Below, in pieces: positions 1-11,751 of a DNA stretch of 64,000 nucleotides (its first letter is position 1; each line of letters begins with the position of its first letter). Origin of the DNA: Schizophyllum amplum (Eukaryota > Basidiomycota > Agaricomycetes > Agaricales > Schizophyllaceae); assembly GCA_007026445.1 (NCBI GenBank), contig VDMD01000026.1:186001-250000 (forward strand). The letters run 5' to 3'. The notes under the pieces were generated by a model, which did not search any database, had not been told where the DNA came from, and was given only the letters and a program-made list of their open reading frames with translations. Made by a program: the position numbers and the translations under genes.

Positions 1-1040
1 GGCGACCGTAATGCGTACCTCGAGCTGATCCCTCAGCTCGGTTGCCAGTCTAGCATCGTCCGCGGCCTCGGTACGAAGTGACCCCAACTCCGCGTGTGCA
101 CCCTGAGAGCGGCTTCAGTGTGGGAGGTACAGACCGAGGAACGACGACGACTCACCTTGAGCTGTTCCTGCAGCGCCGTCGCCTCCTCCGCGTCCGCGAA
201 GCAACTCCCTTGCGACAGCGCAAGCATCTCCGCCGTCTCCTGCAAGAGCATGATGTGAAGTGTGACGGGGGCAGAGGGAGAGCGACCCACCTTGAGCTGG
301 TTCTGCAGCGCCATTTGTTGCGCGATTAGGACCGCTTTGTCCGTTTCCGAACCCTGTGATTACTCGTCAATAATATCCCGTTAACGCGACCAGTAGGGCA
401 CACCGATCGCTCTTTTTCCATCTCTGACAGCAGGCCCGCTTGATCCACAAGTCGCGCGCGAAGGGCAGCGAGCTCGGCCTCGGTGTTCTGCAACATCTGT
501 CAATCTCTTGCTCATACGTTGGCGACCGTAATACGTACCTCAAGCTGATCCCTCAGCTCGGTTGCCAGTCTAGCATCGTCCGCGGCCTCGGTACGAAGTG
601 ACCCCAACTCCGCGTGTGCACCCTGAGAGCGGCTTCAGTGTGGGAGGTACAGACCGAGGAACGACGACGACTCACCTTGAGCTGTTCCTGCAGCGCCGTC
701 GCCTCCTCCGCGTCCGCGAAGCAACTCCCTTGCGACAGCGCAAGCATCTCCGCCGTCTCCTGCAAGAGCATGATGTGAAGTGTGACGGGGGCAGAGGGAG
801 AGCGACCCACCTTGAGCTGGTTCTGCAGCGCCATTTGTTGCGCGATTAGGACCGCTTTGTCCGTTTCCGAACCCTGTGATTACTCGTCAATAATATCCCG
901 TTAACGCGACCAGTAGGGCACACCGATCGCTCTTTTTCCATCTCTGACAGCAGGCCCGCTTGATCCACAAGTCGCGCGCGAAGGGCAGCGAGCTCGGCCT
1001 CGGTGTTCTGCAACATCTGTCAGTCTCTTGCTCATACGTT
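1..1040. repeat. 520-bp tandem duplication of an exon-intron cassette
   Basis: Positions 1-520 and 521-1040 are almost identical; the few differences I see are near 24-35 versus 544-555 and at the cassette end. The unit contains four complete minus-strand coding exons with their introns, ending in QNQLK, LQEQLK, LRDQLE and MEKERS. Because all introns are phase 0, the duplication keeps the frame and lengthens the coiled coil. A third, clearly diverged and shortened copy runs from about 1041 to 1280, and older similarity (LANALKYQFE, TELQSKHA exons) continues to about 1560. Confidence 0.9.
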
Positions 1041-3922
1041 GGCGATGGTACTGCGCACCTCGAGCTGGCCCCTCAGCGCAGTTGCCAGCCTAGCATTGTC
1101 CGCGGACTTGGTACGAAGTGGGCCCAACTCCGCATGCGCACCCTGAGAGCGGCGTCAGTGTAGGAGGTACAGACCGAGGAACGACGAGGAACGACGACGA
1201 CTCACATTGAGCTGTTCCTGCAGGACCACCTCTTGCGCGAGAAGGGCCGCCTTGTCCATCTTTAACTTCTATACGCAGCCATGAGTTGCCGAACAGGTGA
1301 GTAGAACAGGAGCGACTCACGGCGTGCTTGCTCTGCAACTCGGTCGACAGGGCCACTTGGTGCTTAAATTGCACCCCCAAAGCAGCCAGCTCTCCTTGGG
1401 TATTCTGCAGGCCCCGTTATCCTGATACGAATATGCGGCGCCGTGGACATACCTCGAATTGGTATTTCAGAGCGTTTGCCAGCTTCACGTTGTCCGCGGA
1501 GCTCGCGCGCAGCCGATCTAGCTCAGCATGCGCATCCTGGGAACGATGTTATGCTGCGCGATAGGGGCAGGCAGAGGATCATCCACCTTGAGCAAGTTCT
1601 GCAATGCAAGGACATGTTCGAGGAGACCATCCCGTCCGTTGGGTTCCAGCATCTTTTGGACCGGGCAACTAGCAGCAGCCATTCTTTCATCCTCAGCATC
1701 TCGCAACTCCATCCGCTGCAAGCGTCTCTGAAGTGATGCCACGTCTACAGTTGCGGAATTTAGGCATTGTTGCTCCTCCTGTAGTGATGCTCGGAAATCT
1801 GTATGGGGCCGGGGACGGGTACGCACGGCTTTTGTATTCAATGCTTCTATCCTGAAGGCGTTGAACTGGTCGTTCAACAGCCTTAACTCTGCGTCCTTAC
1901 TGCGCAACTGCTGCTCCAAGGAAGACAACAGCTGTGACGCATCATCGCTGCCGTCAACACAGAGCTAGGTGCCTCGCTGTCAGCGAAGTGAGTGCATGTC
2001 TGATGATTTACCTTACAGCGACAGTTTGGTGTCCTGGGTCCTGTTTAATTTCCTATATGTAGAGTCAGAATCGTTATGCGCTCGCGCACGATGTGTTTCA
2101 CCTCCAATCTTGCTTGCTCAGGGGACGAGTTCGTTGATATCTGACACGCGTAACATATGAGTATAAGACGCGGTTCCGTGCTCAATTTGGGATCTCACAT
2201 GCGATGGGGACGGAAAAGGCGTCAAGCCAGGCGAGGAGCAAACCCCGTCCGCGTGCCAGCCCTTGTCGGGAGTTTGTTCGCTCCTGTTCTTTGACGCATC
2301 CGTAGCAAAAGCCACATGCCCAATGGGGTCGCCGTCAACCTAACAGGAAGTTAGCTGAAACGATGTACGATGGGGAGCGATTGCATGCTTGCCATGTTCA
2401 TGGGCCAATCCGTAGATTTTGCGGACGTCGCAGGTTCTCGACCGTCTAATCTGGTAGCACGGGCGTGTATCTGGTGGTAAGACGTAAGCGTTGCGCAAAA
2501 CTATGTTCCTCAAAATGCACATGATCAGCCACAGTAGATGAGGACTGCGAGGATCTTGCTGCTTGTGGCTCGCGCTGTTCGGCTACGGCAAAGGCCAAGC
2601 TCTGTATCTGCTCCTGATCAAGTGTCAGTAGTTTGCCGGCCAGCTATGAAGGCCAACTGTGACAAACTCGTGCGTGTGCTACGTCTGAAGACTGTTGGAC
2701 CGTCAGATACTTATACAGGGAAATCGACGAGGCCCCACGCATAGCAGGAAACGCACCAAAGGTTGACCAATATGCGACGTATACGGCATGCGCGTCACGG
2801 ATAGCAATTTCCCGCGCAACTCGCTCTGAGGAGACGGTGAGCCAGTATAAGTCGCTTTAGGTCCTACCTACGTAAAACTTCAACTCCGCTTTGTTACGTT
2901 CAACTCTCTGCAAGCGTTCACGCAGCTTCAAGCTCTGTTGGTGTCTGAGATAAAAATCAGAATGTGGCCACCATACGCTACCTTCCGCTCGACGTTGCTT
3001 GCCTCCAGGTCTACGTTTAATGATCTATTTTTGCTCTTCAGTCGATCTATCTCGTTCTTGTTCGCCGCGATCACGCGCTGTCATGTGACTTGTCAGCCCC
3101 CGAAGCACGCGCGTCGCGGAAGACTCGCCGGTGCTGAAGAAGATGAACTCAGCACATCGCTCCGACGGCCTGACAACCCCGCGCTCTGTTTATCGAGAAG
3201 CTTCTGGTGAAACATTGAGACAGGCATGCCCTACAACCACGACGTACGAAGTCCTCACCTTGAGATCCTCGTTGTCCTGAAGTAATGCTGCACGCTCCTT
3301 GTTGAGAAGTTGAATGGTATGTATCAGAGAGTTTTGCGCCGTTTTTCCCGATACCTGGCCCGTAACAGTGAGTTGGCGATCTGCAGCCGATATTGAATGA
3401 CTTGCCACCGCTTCAACGACTTCAACTTCCAGGGCTGCCGTCCGCTTCTGCCAATTAATGTCCAATGAGGAGTTTTGTGCATCTGCATCGTCATGGTCTG
3501 AGCTGCTGAGCGGGCTATCTGCTGCGAAATGTGGGTGGATATGAAGGTCTGCCACGAAGCGCGCATCTTTGTTGAGACGTACATCGGTGTCATTCGAGAT
3601 ACCAAACGAGGCAGCCTGAGCTTGGAAGTCAGCGTTTTGTGCATAGCATCAGCGCACGCGTAAGTGTCGATGTTTCCGCACATTCATGAAGCCCTTTGTC
3701 TGCGACTGCAGAACAGACAGCTGCTGCGTCAGACTGTTGATCTCTTCCTGGGCATTCCTCAACTGGACCAGTAATTGGAGGTCGTTTGTTGCGACCACCC
3801 TGATCTTGGGCGTATTCTCCTCCTTGATTTAAGTGAGTCATTGAAATTTCCCATACTGATTTGCGCACCGGCTGTTCAATCTCTTCGCATGTGCGCTTGC
3901 TAGGCAGCGGCAAATTGGACAT
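1..3922 (-). CDS. long coiled-coil protein, many phase-0 exons (3' end outside window)
   Basis: I do not recognise the family. The likely start is the ATG at 3922 (MSNLPLPSKRTCEEIEQP), followed by a 46-nt intron and an exon starting EENTPKIRVV. Further exons are heptad-rich: QLRNAQEEINSLTQQLSVLQ near 3700-3770, NKERAALLQDNEDLK near 3260-3310, SSLEQQLRSKDAELRLLNDQ near 1870-1925, VASLQRRLQRMELRDAEDER near 1680-1745. In the last kilobase exons such as ETAEMLALSQ...LQEQLK and MLQNTEAELAALRARL join in frame across 47-51 nt introns, all phase 0. The middle (about 1930-3190) is not fully resolved and exon borders there are uncertain. A rod-like structural or scaffold protein is inferred from the coiled coil only. 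Its design (short acidic N-terminus, coil exons, phase-0 introns) resembles the gene at 47514-49067. The reading frame is open at position 1. Confidence 0.6.
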
Positions 3923-4141
3923 TCTTGTGTATACCCTTACAAGAGGCACTCTGCGAGTGGCCTGACGGTGGAGGTTGGGAGTAAATTGCTGTGAAGGAGA
4001 GAGCGCCTTGTGTCCAATTAGTAATGTGAAGTGATCGGACCTCCAGGCTTGTCACGGGCAAGTCACAGCGGCAAAATCGGCCGCGCAACGTCGGCGCAAC
4101 GCGCAAGTTCTACTTATGATTCCTAATATCCTTCCTAATAA

Positions 4142-4292
4142 CTAGCCCCAAAGACCTGCCCCTGGCAGGGGGTTCCAGCGGGGGGCGAGCTTCATCCTGT
4201 GGGTCGCAACGACCTTCGGCCGCGGCTCCTGGGGGTTCCCACGACTTGGTGACTAATCATATCGTGGGAAAACCCTAAAGTTTTATAATAGA
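4142..4292 (-). mobile_element. mini-Helitron-like element, copy 3
   Basis: Read on the minus strand, this 151-bp segment starts TCTATTATAAAACTTTAGGG and ends with a GC-rich hairpin (CCTGCC-AGG-GGCAGG), 12-13 nt and CTAG, followed by T. That is the Helitron terminal design (5' TC, 3' hairpin plus CTRR, insertion before T). It is homologous, in opposite orientation, to the two copies at 56742-57043, and all share CCCACG, TTAGTCA and GTGGGAAC blocks. It codes for nothing, so it would be non-autonomous. The base before the TC is C, not the expected A, perhaps because of the inverted module next to it. Confidence 0.6.
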
Positions 4293-4706
4293 GGCGTTGC
4301 GCAACTGTTGTTGTTGGTCCATGTTGTTGTTAGAAATTTCCGTTGTTTTTATCTCTAGGTCCTGTGCAGCTAAGAAAAAGCACTATAGCCTTACTACATT
4401 CCGCCTATGATTTGTGAACGCCCCAGGCTTACACCTGCGCTCGCCGGCGATGGCTGAGCGTCGTGCGCAGGACGTTCTCGGCGATGGCCGCCGGCTTCGC
4501 CCGACTGCGGCACGTGGCGCGTGCCACCACCATCCGCCTCTTACTGCCGCTGGCGGCGTCGATTTTGACGGATATGACTGCTCAGAGGGTTGCACTGGCC
4601 TCTGATACCTGCTATACCCGTGCCTTGGCTGACTTTTGAATTACAACAAGAGTGTCCAACAACAATAGTGACCAACAACAACAGCTGCGCAACGCCTCTA
4701 TTATAA
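4283..4706. repeat. inverted-repeat module with 37-bp arms
   Basis: The arms at 4283-4319 and 4670-4706 are reverse complements with one mismatch (TTATAATAGAGGCGTTGCGC core), and weaker pairing continues inwards through the TGTTGTTGTT/AACAACAAC tracts. Each outer end merges into a Helitron-type 5' terminus (TCTATTATAA) pointing outwards: the left one leads into the element at 4142-4292, the right one continues TCTATTATAAGATAAAGG into 4720 and beyond. The 350 bp between the arms are GC-rich and I see no gene in them. Confidence 0.7.
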
Positions 4707-5642
4707 GATAAAGGAAGGTTCGCTTAGTCAGCAGAGACACAGCAGAGACAAAGTCAAAAGAAAAACCGCGTGGCGAGTCAGGTCAGCCACTGAACGACGG
4801 CTTCCAACAGCTCAAGACCGCATATTTATACTTCAGAGGTGCCGTATGGACCTGCTGCTTCCCGGCGAACGCCACCGGGTGCTGCCGCAGAACAGCGCGA
4901 GCGCACTGTCGCCCTTCTGACGTCCTTCGACCCTATGACACTTGAGCTTGGTATATATATCCTGGCTATAGACCACTCGCCGGTACCCTTTGCGTTGCCG
5001 GAGGGCGGTGTCGTCTCCCGCAACGCCTGCCAATGCGCACGACACGTGCACATCAAAGTTTCCGACGTTTACTGAACAATGAGAAGCAGGTCAAGCGCAT
5101 ATCCTATCTCCATAGATACCATATCACAAATGACATTGCCGGAGCCCCCACTCGGCTTTAGAGACGTCTCGAAACTGTACAGAGTGCGCCAGAGGAACGA
5201 CGACTGTCGTCGACGCACTGTGCGTGACCAGTGCGTGACGTTGATGCACGCGCTGCGCCGTGTCTCCCGTTTGCTGGGTCTCCATGTCGCCTATATGCCG
5301 CTGCTAGCACGGCCTGAGTGGGGCTGCCCACCCCGGACGCCAGTACTGCATCCCGGCGACAAAGCCGCGCGACCTTGAAAGGCGGGGGAGCGCGCCTGGA
5401 AGCGGAAGCAGCTCGGACCAGCTGCCTCGCGAAGATTACGACGAGGAAATTTCTCTGGCATGGAAGTTTTTTTCAGAGACAAATAGTAGCGCGATAATTC
5501 GAAAAGCTTCAAATCCTGAACAGACTCACTCTACTATACCGCCATATTTTGCACAGTATACCGCCGATACAATAGCACATAAGCTCAAATACATTTCGAA
5601 CTAACGTAGAACTCGTTCACCACTTTCCTGCATATCGCCCTC
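4707..5642. other. no gene recognised
   Basis: Short overlapping open frames on both strands look like chance frames in GC-rich DNA. No splice-supported chain or familiar motif was found. Confidence 0.5.
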
Positions 5643-7568
5643 CTAGATGCGAGCATCAAGCGCAAGCTTGGCCTCTTCGTCCGCCCCGGCTCTCATTCCA
5701 TTCCAGTGCTGCAGAAGAGAAGTGAGTAAATGTAAGCTTTGATCACCCACGACTCCTACCTGCTCAAGAGACCTAATCGCGTTGATGAATCCACCCAGAG
5801 ACACCTGCTCGAAGACGATCGCCTTCGTTTTGCGCGAACCTGGTAATTTGATTTTAATGGTCAAGAATAGATCTGACGACGCTCCCGAGCTCGAAGGATG
5901 CGTCGGCCGACCAATCGAGTGCTGGGGTGGGAGTTGATCCAGCCGAATCTCTAGACAGACCTCCGTCGCGCTTGGTCGTGCCTCATGGCCTTCTTGGATC
6001 CGAGCAAGATCATGAAGGGTACGGAGACCCTTCTCGGAGCACAAAAGCTGAAAAACTTGCAGCATGACGAATCCAGCGTCCAAACGGCTAACGACACCTG
6101 TGCGGGATAAGATTTTACGATGCTTCCTTCGACTTGAGATTAGCCTACCAGCGCATTCGCCGGGCAGCCGGCAGAGGTTCCAAAGGCACACACGTCCGTG
6201 CATTTTCCACTGCTGTTTCTGACAAGCTATCGAGCAGTATGCCACCGTCATGCATGGGCAATAGTGTAGGGCCGTAAGCGAAGGAGTCAGTCTCGTGACG
6301 CACTGAACAATGGGGTAAGCAACTGAGAGCTTCTAGCAACCTGTTCTCACCGTCTCCAGCGCGCACATGCTCGTGCACAATGAACGCATCAGCACGACTC
6401 GGCGGAGTAGTGTCTCATCTATGTCGCGTGCTTGCCTTGTGTTGCCAGCTATGCCATCTCCAAGGAGTAGACGCGAATGACCTTCCTCCAGGAGTGCGCG
6501 AAGCACCCCGCGATGCGCCGTCCGGCTTGCGATATAGCTGAATATTTCGGCGCGTATATTCCGTGCTCCTCCATCACTGGGACAAGAGCGTAGGACGTCA
6601 ACCAGACCGAAGCGCAGGGACCATACGAGAGGCTGATTGTCGTGTGCCGTTCGCCAGATGCCGAGCATCAGCTCGCATGCCGCCGCGACTAGATCGCCAG
6701 ATGGCAACCGTTGGGTGAGAGCCACGGTGAGTTTGATCGCGGGTCGTAAGTGAGATGCCATGACAACCACGTCCTGGGCGAGTACTGACATGATTTCCAA
6801 GTACACGCGCAGAGCTGACGCGGCGAGGAGTGCATTCTCTAGCACGCACTCCAGCAACGTTTCCGCTTTGCGTAGAAGATACATAAGGAGACAGTCGTGG
6901 CGTCGATGCATGGAGAGCACCATCTCTTGTCGTACATCCGAACTGCTGGCCTCGGTAGATAGGGTAGCGGTCGGACAGAGCGATTCCCGAACACAGACTC
7001 CTAAGAACCGTATCGCCTGCAGACTATCGGCCTGTTCTTCGTGCTTCGTCCCAGCCTGCAGGTGCTCGGAAACGTAGTCCCACATGGAAACGATGTACCG
7101 ACAGATGCAAGGCGTATGCTCTCGAAGGCTTGGATTGAGCACTCCAACGTGGTACATGACAGGCAGAATGCCAACCAATGCTCTGATGTGCGACGGATGC
7201 GGCTCGAGAACGCCATGAGCTGGGTGGATGAATGGAATCCATCTCAGGACGTGAGGCCATACGCGGCTGGCGATCTTGATGACAGGCGCCCAGTTTGGCT
7301 GAACTGTGCTCACGGCAGATTCGGCGATCAACGCCAAAGCCAACAAGCAGGTGGTCACCGACATCACCGTCGTCGAACGAGGGACCCAATCTCGCACGGG
7401 TACCGCGTACGGATCTCCTTCTAGGTATCGGAATAGATCCGGCCGGCCTAAGATCAGCGAGATGCGCCTGTGAAACGGAGAGCTGATGGAAGGCAGCTCT
7501 CGAAGTCTCGCCTGCTCGTAGAGCGAGATGAGTTGCCACTCCAGTTGAATATCCGCACTGGTGGACAT
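5643..7568 (-). CDS. MYND-type zinc finger protein
   Basis: Exon 1 runs from ATG 7568 to 6351 (about 406 codons, mostly helical with HLRP, LTQRLP and similar leucine-rich stretches). A 48-nt intron (6303-6350, GTGAGA...TTCAG) joins it in frame to exon 2. The junction builds a MYND finger: cysteines in LCTSMC and ETC before the splice, then HYCPCMTVAYCSIACQKQQW followed by KMHGRVC, i.e. YC-x3-C-Q-x3-W-x2-H-x3-C. The spacing of the third and fourth ligands is C-x-C rather than the usual C-x2-C. About 200 more residues follow to the stop at 5643; an optional in-frame 51-nt intron (GTAGGC...GCACAG near 6097-6147) cannot be decided by eye. MYND fingers mediate protein-protein contacts; the partner here is unknown. 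Stand-alone MYND proteins with long helical regions are common in Agaricomycetes. Confidence 0.85.
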
Positions 7569-7624
7569 GTCCGTAGAGATGCCGGTAGGTGAGGTGGGTG
7601 CTTCGTCACGTCGTCGTCAGGCCC

Positions 7625-7630
7625 TTTATA
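7625..7630 (-). promoter_or_regulatory. TATA box of the MYND gene
   Basis: The minus strand reads GCTTATAAAGGGC about 60 bp upstream of the ATG at 7568, the spacing seen at other genes in this window. Confidence 0.6.
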
Positions 7631-8059
7631 AGCCTGATGCAGGTCGTGAAGACAAAGGCCCTGGTAAATTGATTTTTGACGTCCTTTGTAAGTAGGGTAG
7701 ATCTGAGGACAAAGGCGAATCGTCCGTAGACTCGTGTGACACGTTCTTTCTGCAAAGAGCGACTTCCTTTCTACAGTGAGCGACTAATATGGCATAGTTG
7801 TCTGAGTCATGATCGGACGTGTATTGCAATGGGAGCCTTTCATATACTCTATGCTAAGAGTGAATGGACAGGAAAGAAGTTAACGTTTCAGTCCGCGCAA
7901 GTCCGCAGACATGATCTCCCTATCGGCCATGGTACATAAGCCACAAGTGTATCGCCCTGAACGCAATATGTGGACTGAACGGCAGGAAGCTCAGGTCGCG
8001 AGTCGAAGCGGGGATTGCCTATTATATGCGGCCATGATAAGAAGTGACGACCTCTCATC

Positions 8060-8605
8060 AGAGGATGAATCGGATGAGCGACGGCAGTGCCGGTTATTTC
8101 GCTGCCGAATATGTCGCGTATGTGTGTATGTGTGTGTAACATAGAAAGACAGAGAAAGAGTTTGGTTGGTACGGGGATGCGGGGTGTCATGAAGCTGGGT
8201 GAGAGCGAGGTGATGGCGAAAACGAGTCTCAACAACGCGGATAGGGCCGTCGAGGATCGGTCGGATGAGATGGGGGCGTGCTGATGGACGTGAATACGTC
8301 GATCTAGTTAGAGACTTCAGCAGACGATGAGATTTGGATGAGATCGCAGCATGCGTTCACGTGCACGCACCTGTAAGAGAAGCAGCCGCGCGGTAACGCT
8401 CGCCTCAAGCAGCCCCCTACTGGTTGGCAAGGCGTCTCCCTCATCTTCAACTTCAAGGTCATAGGGTGGACGCAACGTCCTAGACAGCGAGTAACAGCTC
8501 GTGACGGTGAAAAGCAAGACAGCAGCTCGCGATCGTGGTTCATCGCGCCGGGCCGATTATGGGGGCGATTACCATGTATGGATTGGCGATTACCTTTCAA
8601 GGAAA
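8060..8605. repeat. diverged copy E of the chromodomain-gene repeat
   Basis: The order of blocks matches 12600-13185 with many substitutions: GATGAATCGGA, an imperfect TG microsatellite at about 8117-8138, GCGGGGTGTC, GGGCCGTCGAGGA, CATGCGTTCACG and GGCGATTACC twice at the end. It lacks the chromodomain part. The divergence marks an older copy than A, B and C. Confidence 0.7.
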
Positions 8606-8637
8606 AACGTCCTCTGCTCGCCCATCTTTCCAACGTC

Positions 8638-8990
8638 ATCGTAGCTGATCTACCTTCTCCGTTCCTCGACCTGTCGGGCTGTCCAATAATGCCCCGTCTC
8701 TCTCTCTCCTTGGCTTACACGCACCCCTTACCCACTTTGATCGCTGCGATGGAGCGGCCGTATTCGCCGCCAAGTTGGCATCCCGAGTCGTGAGTGTGGC
8801 CAGGTCACCTTCCAGTTGTTCCATTCTCTGTCCCATCGCCGCCAACTGCAAGTTGAGAGCAACGTACGACGACGATAGGGGCAGGGCAAACAGAGAGAAG
8901 TAAGGAACGACAGAGGCGAGGTAAACGCGAACGGGGGAAGAGGCTGCTGAACGCGGCGGAGTCCTATTTCAGGTGCTTGGTTACGCACAG
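8638..8990 (-). CDS. possible coiled-coil exon (fragment)
   Basis: An open frame reads LAAMGQRMEQLEGDLATLTT followed by RDANLAANTAAP. It is bounded by a plausible acceptor (CTTGCAG near 8851) and donors (GTGGGT or GTAAGG near 8735-8740). It resembles the coil exons of the gene at 1-3922, but no start, stop or neighbouring exon could be tied to it. It may be a detached gene fragment. Confidence 0.25.
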
Positions 8991-9441
8991 GCTAGGGATC
9001 CGTTTGCCGTGATGGCGAGCGTGTGATTTACAGCTATCACATCGTACGCCTTGCTTGACGCGCAGCTAGACGCGCCCGACAAAGACACAAACCCCACCTC
9101 AGAGAGAATGCATGAGGCCGAAGATCAGACTTCCACGGCTGGTGTGCAGCTTGTCAGTTGGCTCGAACCGCGGGACGATGTATCACCAACGTATCACGGT
9201 CAGTACTTATCACCCTGTGACATCATCAGGCTATGGAAACAAGTACTTGTACTACGTACTACGTTTCCTGGATAAAGGAAACGTACTGCCATATCATGGT
9301 CTGGGCGGAGATACTCTCACAAACAACACTCGGATCGAAGAATATCTCAATGGCCTGATGGCGGGTATGTCTCGTTCGTGTATATGTGGCGTGAAGTGAC
9401 GTTGATTAACACGATGCATGAAGACTAGCCTCCCACGTGGT

Positions 9442-10150
9442 TCACGCACGCGGGGCGCGGTACAGAAGCTTCAGAGCGCCCAGGTAGGGAGGCGGAGATT
9501 CCTCCCATCTCATATCCAGTAGATTGCCAAGCCATGCCGCGAGGAGAGCAAACCCGATGACAACAAGGGCGGCCTGAAGGGGAGGCACTCGAAATGAACA
9601 CAGGACTTATAGGGGGTAGTAAACCATTGCGCACCTTGACAATCTTGTATACGACGAGTGCGAACAGGACGATGAGTCCAGGGCCCTCTTCACTTTTCAC
9701 TTGATTGCACCAGCATGACCCGTCATCCTCGGGCACGTTTTGTAGCCCCATCTGTTGACGTAATATTAGCCTGGTGTCGGTAAGGCAGAGTGGGCAACTG
9801 ACTCTAAAGAGACAAGCAAGGCGGAATAAGGCCCTCTCGGAGATGACCAGTTTGTAAGTGCCTTCTTGGTACACCAGATTCCCGTTGGGCGTGCAATGAA
9901 TGGAGCCCCCGGCGTCGTACATGGCAGACATTTCTCGTGGGGCAGTGACGAAGTGGATGATGAATGAGGTGGCTTGCTTCGGGCTCTGATCTATTATACT
10001 TATATCGAGCAGGACATCGCCTTTGTGCGAAGGGCGTTGATGGATTCTGAAAGATTGCTTTTCGGTGTGCCACCATGCCTTTGTAACGTGAATGTGATTG
10101 TAGTAGAATGCTTTGACCTTGGCAGACAACCTTTGGAAGCCTACCCGCAT
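9442..10150 (-). CDS. small protein with C-terminal membrane segments
   Basis: Not recognised. Exon 1 starts at ATG 10150 (MRVGFQRLSAKVKAFYYNHI) and ends in ACLFR before a 51-nt intron (GTCAGT...CAACAG, branch GCTAAT). Exon 2 reads MGLQNVPEDDGSCWCNQVKS and ends GLIVLFALVVYKIVK at a GTGCGC donor. Exon 3 reads AALVVIGFALLAAWLGNLLD and stops at 9442 after LYRAPRA. All joins are phase 0 and stay open, giving about 205 residues. Two hydrophobic stretches meet at the last splice, so a membrane-anchored C-terminus is likely while the N-terminal 115 residues are soluble in character. Upstream exons cannot be excluded. Confidence 0.55.
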
Positions 10151-11644
10151 GTGCTAGTACATCGGCCTTCCTTCTTTCCGGGTATAATTGTTGCTAGACC
10201 CACAAAGAGGGGCTCACAGTGCCGTTCTTTCTCTCAACGACCGGTGAATTTAGGCCTCCGCCCATCCGTCAACAAAGCTGTTCATGCATCGCAGAAGCCT
10301 TGCTGATGGGACCGGTACGTATTGGAGCTGGACTTGAACTTTGATCAGCCGGTTCACATGCCCCCTTCCACTCAAATAAAGCTACTCCTCTGTTCGCGTG
10401 CAGACAATGTGCTGCTCTTTGTGCCATTGTCATCCTTCTGCGGGCAGCAGTCCCACAACTTTCTGGAAGCAAGGCTGCACAAAGGCATCTTGATTTGGCT
10501 GTAAGACGGGCGAGAAGAAGTGATGGCCTTTCAAGCCCGAAACGTTGTCTTGCATCAAACTTTCATTGTTTCTTGGCCGGATGATTGCTCAAATGCCCTT
10601 TGTCGTGTGAGGACATATATGAGGGAGGGGCGTCCGAGCACTCACGTTTCAGACGTCCATCTGACATCATCCGGTTGCACGACATGAAGCTCGACTCCGC
10701 CCGAGTTATACATCATCACGCAGGGGACGCCCTCGTATTGCACGACGGACCTCATAAAGTCACCATTTCCGGAGATGGGCTCACAAATTTCTGCAGCGTG
10801 TTGAAAGTGAGATAGTTCTCCTGCAATCACGACTAAGTATTAACAGTGATAGGACGAAATTCATAACGCATGTGAGGCCAAGGGGAGCCGGCAGGGACGC
10901 AAGAAGGATAGCAAGGGGGCTCAAGAACGCGCTGCACTTACACTTTTGCGATGGTTCTTGGGTCACATTTTCGTGCGTCCCTCGAAGCATTTCTCCGTAC
11001 TGCTGTTTGACATATTTCAGGTGCATGGTCTTGTCCTGATTTGTCTTCTCTGCGTTTTCTGCTGGTTTGGCAGAGTCACATGTTCTACGGAGTATTCATA
11101 TATGAAACTGCCGTACATAGGCATTCTTTACAAGCTGCGCTACATGAAATGCACGGTCAGATTGCTTTGAATTATGCTGCTTATGTGTATGACACTACTT
11201 AGAATTAGCTATATTTTGCTTTATCATACTTGGGGTTGAAGCTCCAGTGCTCTACTGGAGGGGCAGTATAACGCCTATAATCTGTGCGCTCATACCTACG
11301 CCCGTACCCCTAGCCCTGTGCGTCGAGACCACAGCGCAGGAAGCGGTGTATGCGGAGCTGCCGCCGCCGGAACTGAAATGCGCAGTTGAATGAAGCATGT
11401 GGGACGATAGGCAAGGGAACACGAGCGGCTGTGAGAGTCAGTGATGCATGTACGGCCGACCACGTCGAGGTGGCGAAACGGTACTGCCCTGAGGCGCCTC
11501 CTCTCAAGCCTCGCCACTTGAATGCGTCGGGTGGTGAACCCTTCTCTCTTGCTGAGATGGTTGGGAGCTCAATGGTCGGATTTCAGCGGGCAGGAGAAAG
11601 TGCACGCCCGAGATTTCAGAACTTCGCCCGCCTCATCAGCGCGG
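10151..11644. other. intergenic; exon-like minus-strand frames, no gene model
   Basis: A minus-strand frame at about 10642-10820 reads EGVPCVMMYNSGGVELHVV and ends at a good GTGAGT donor, and another at about 10940-11026 starts MHLKYVKQQYGEMLRG next to a GTAAGT donor. Joining them by the obvious acceptor creates a stop, so either the gene is broken or an exon is missed. Nothing else is supported. Confidence 0.4.
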
Positions 11645-11751
11645 CCTCATCAGCCACGCTGCACGTCGCGACTTTTCCAGCGCATGCGAAGCAAAGATCT
11701 ATTCGACTCGTTGCGCGTCGGCGGGTCTGGCACGACGAAGCTACTTCATGA

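Noticed and set aside
1..1040. 520-bp tandem units as a CRISPR-like or satellite array
   Set aside because: The units contain intact coding exons and introns of one gene, and only two near-identical units exist in the window.
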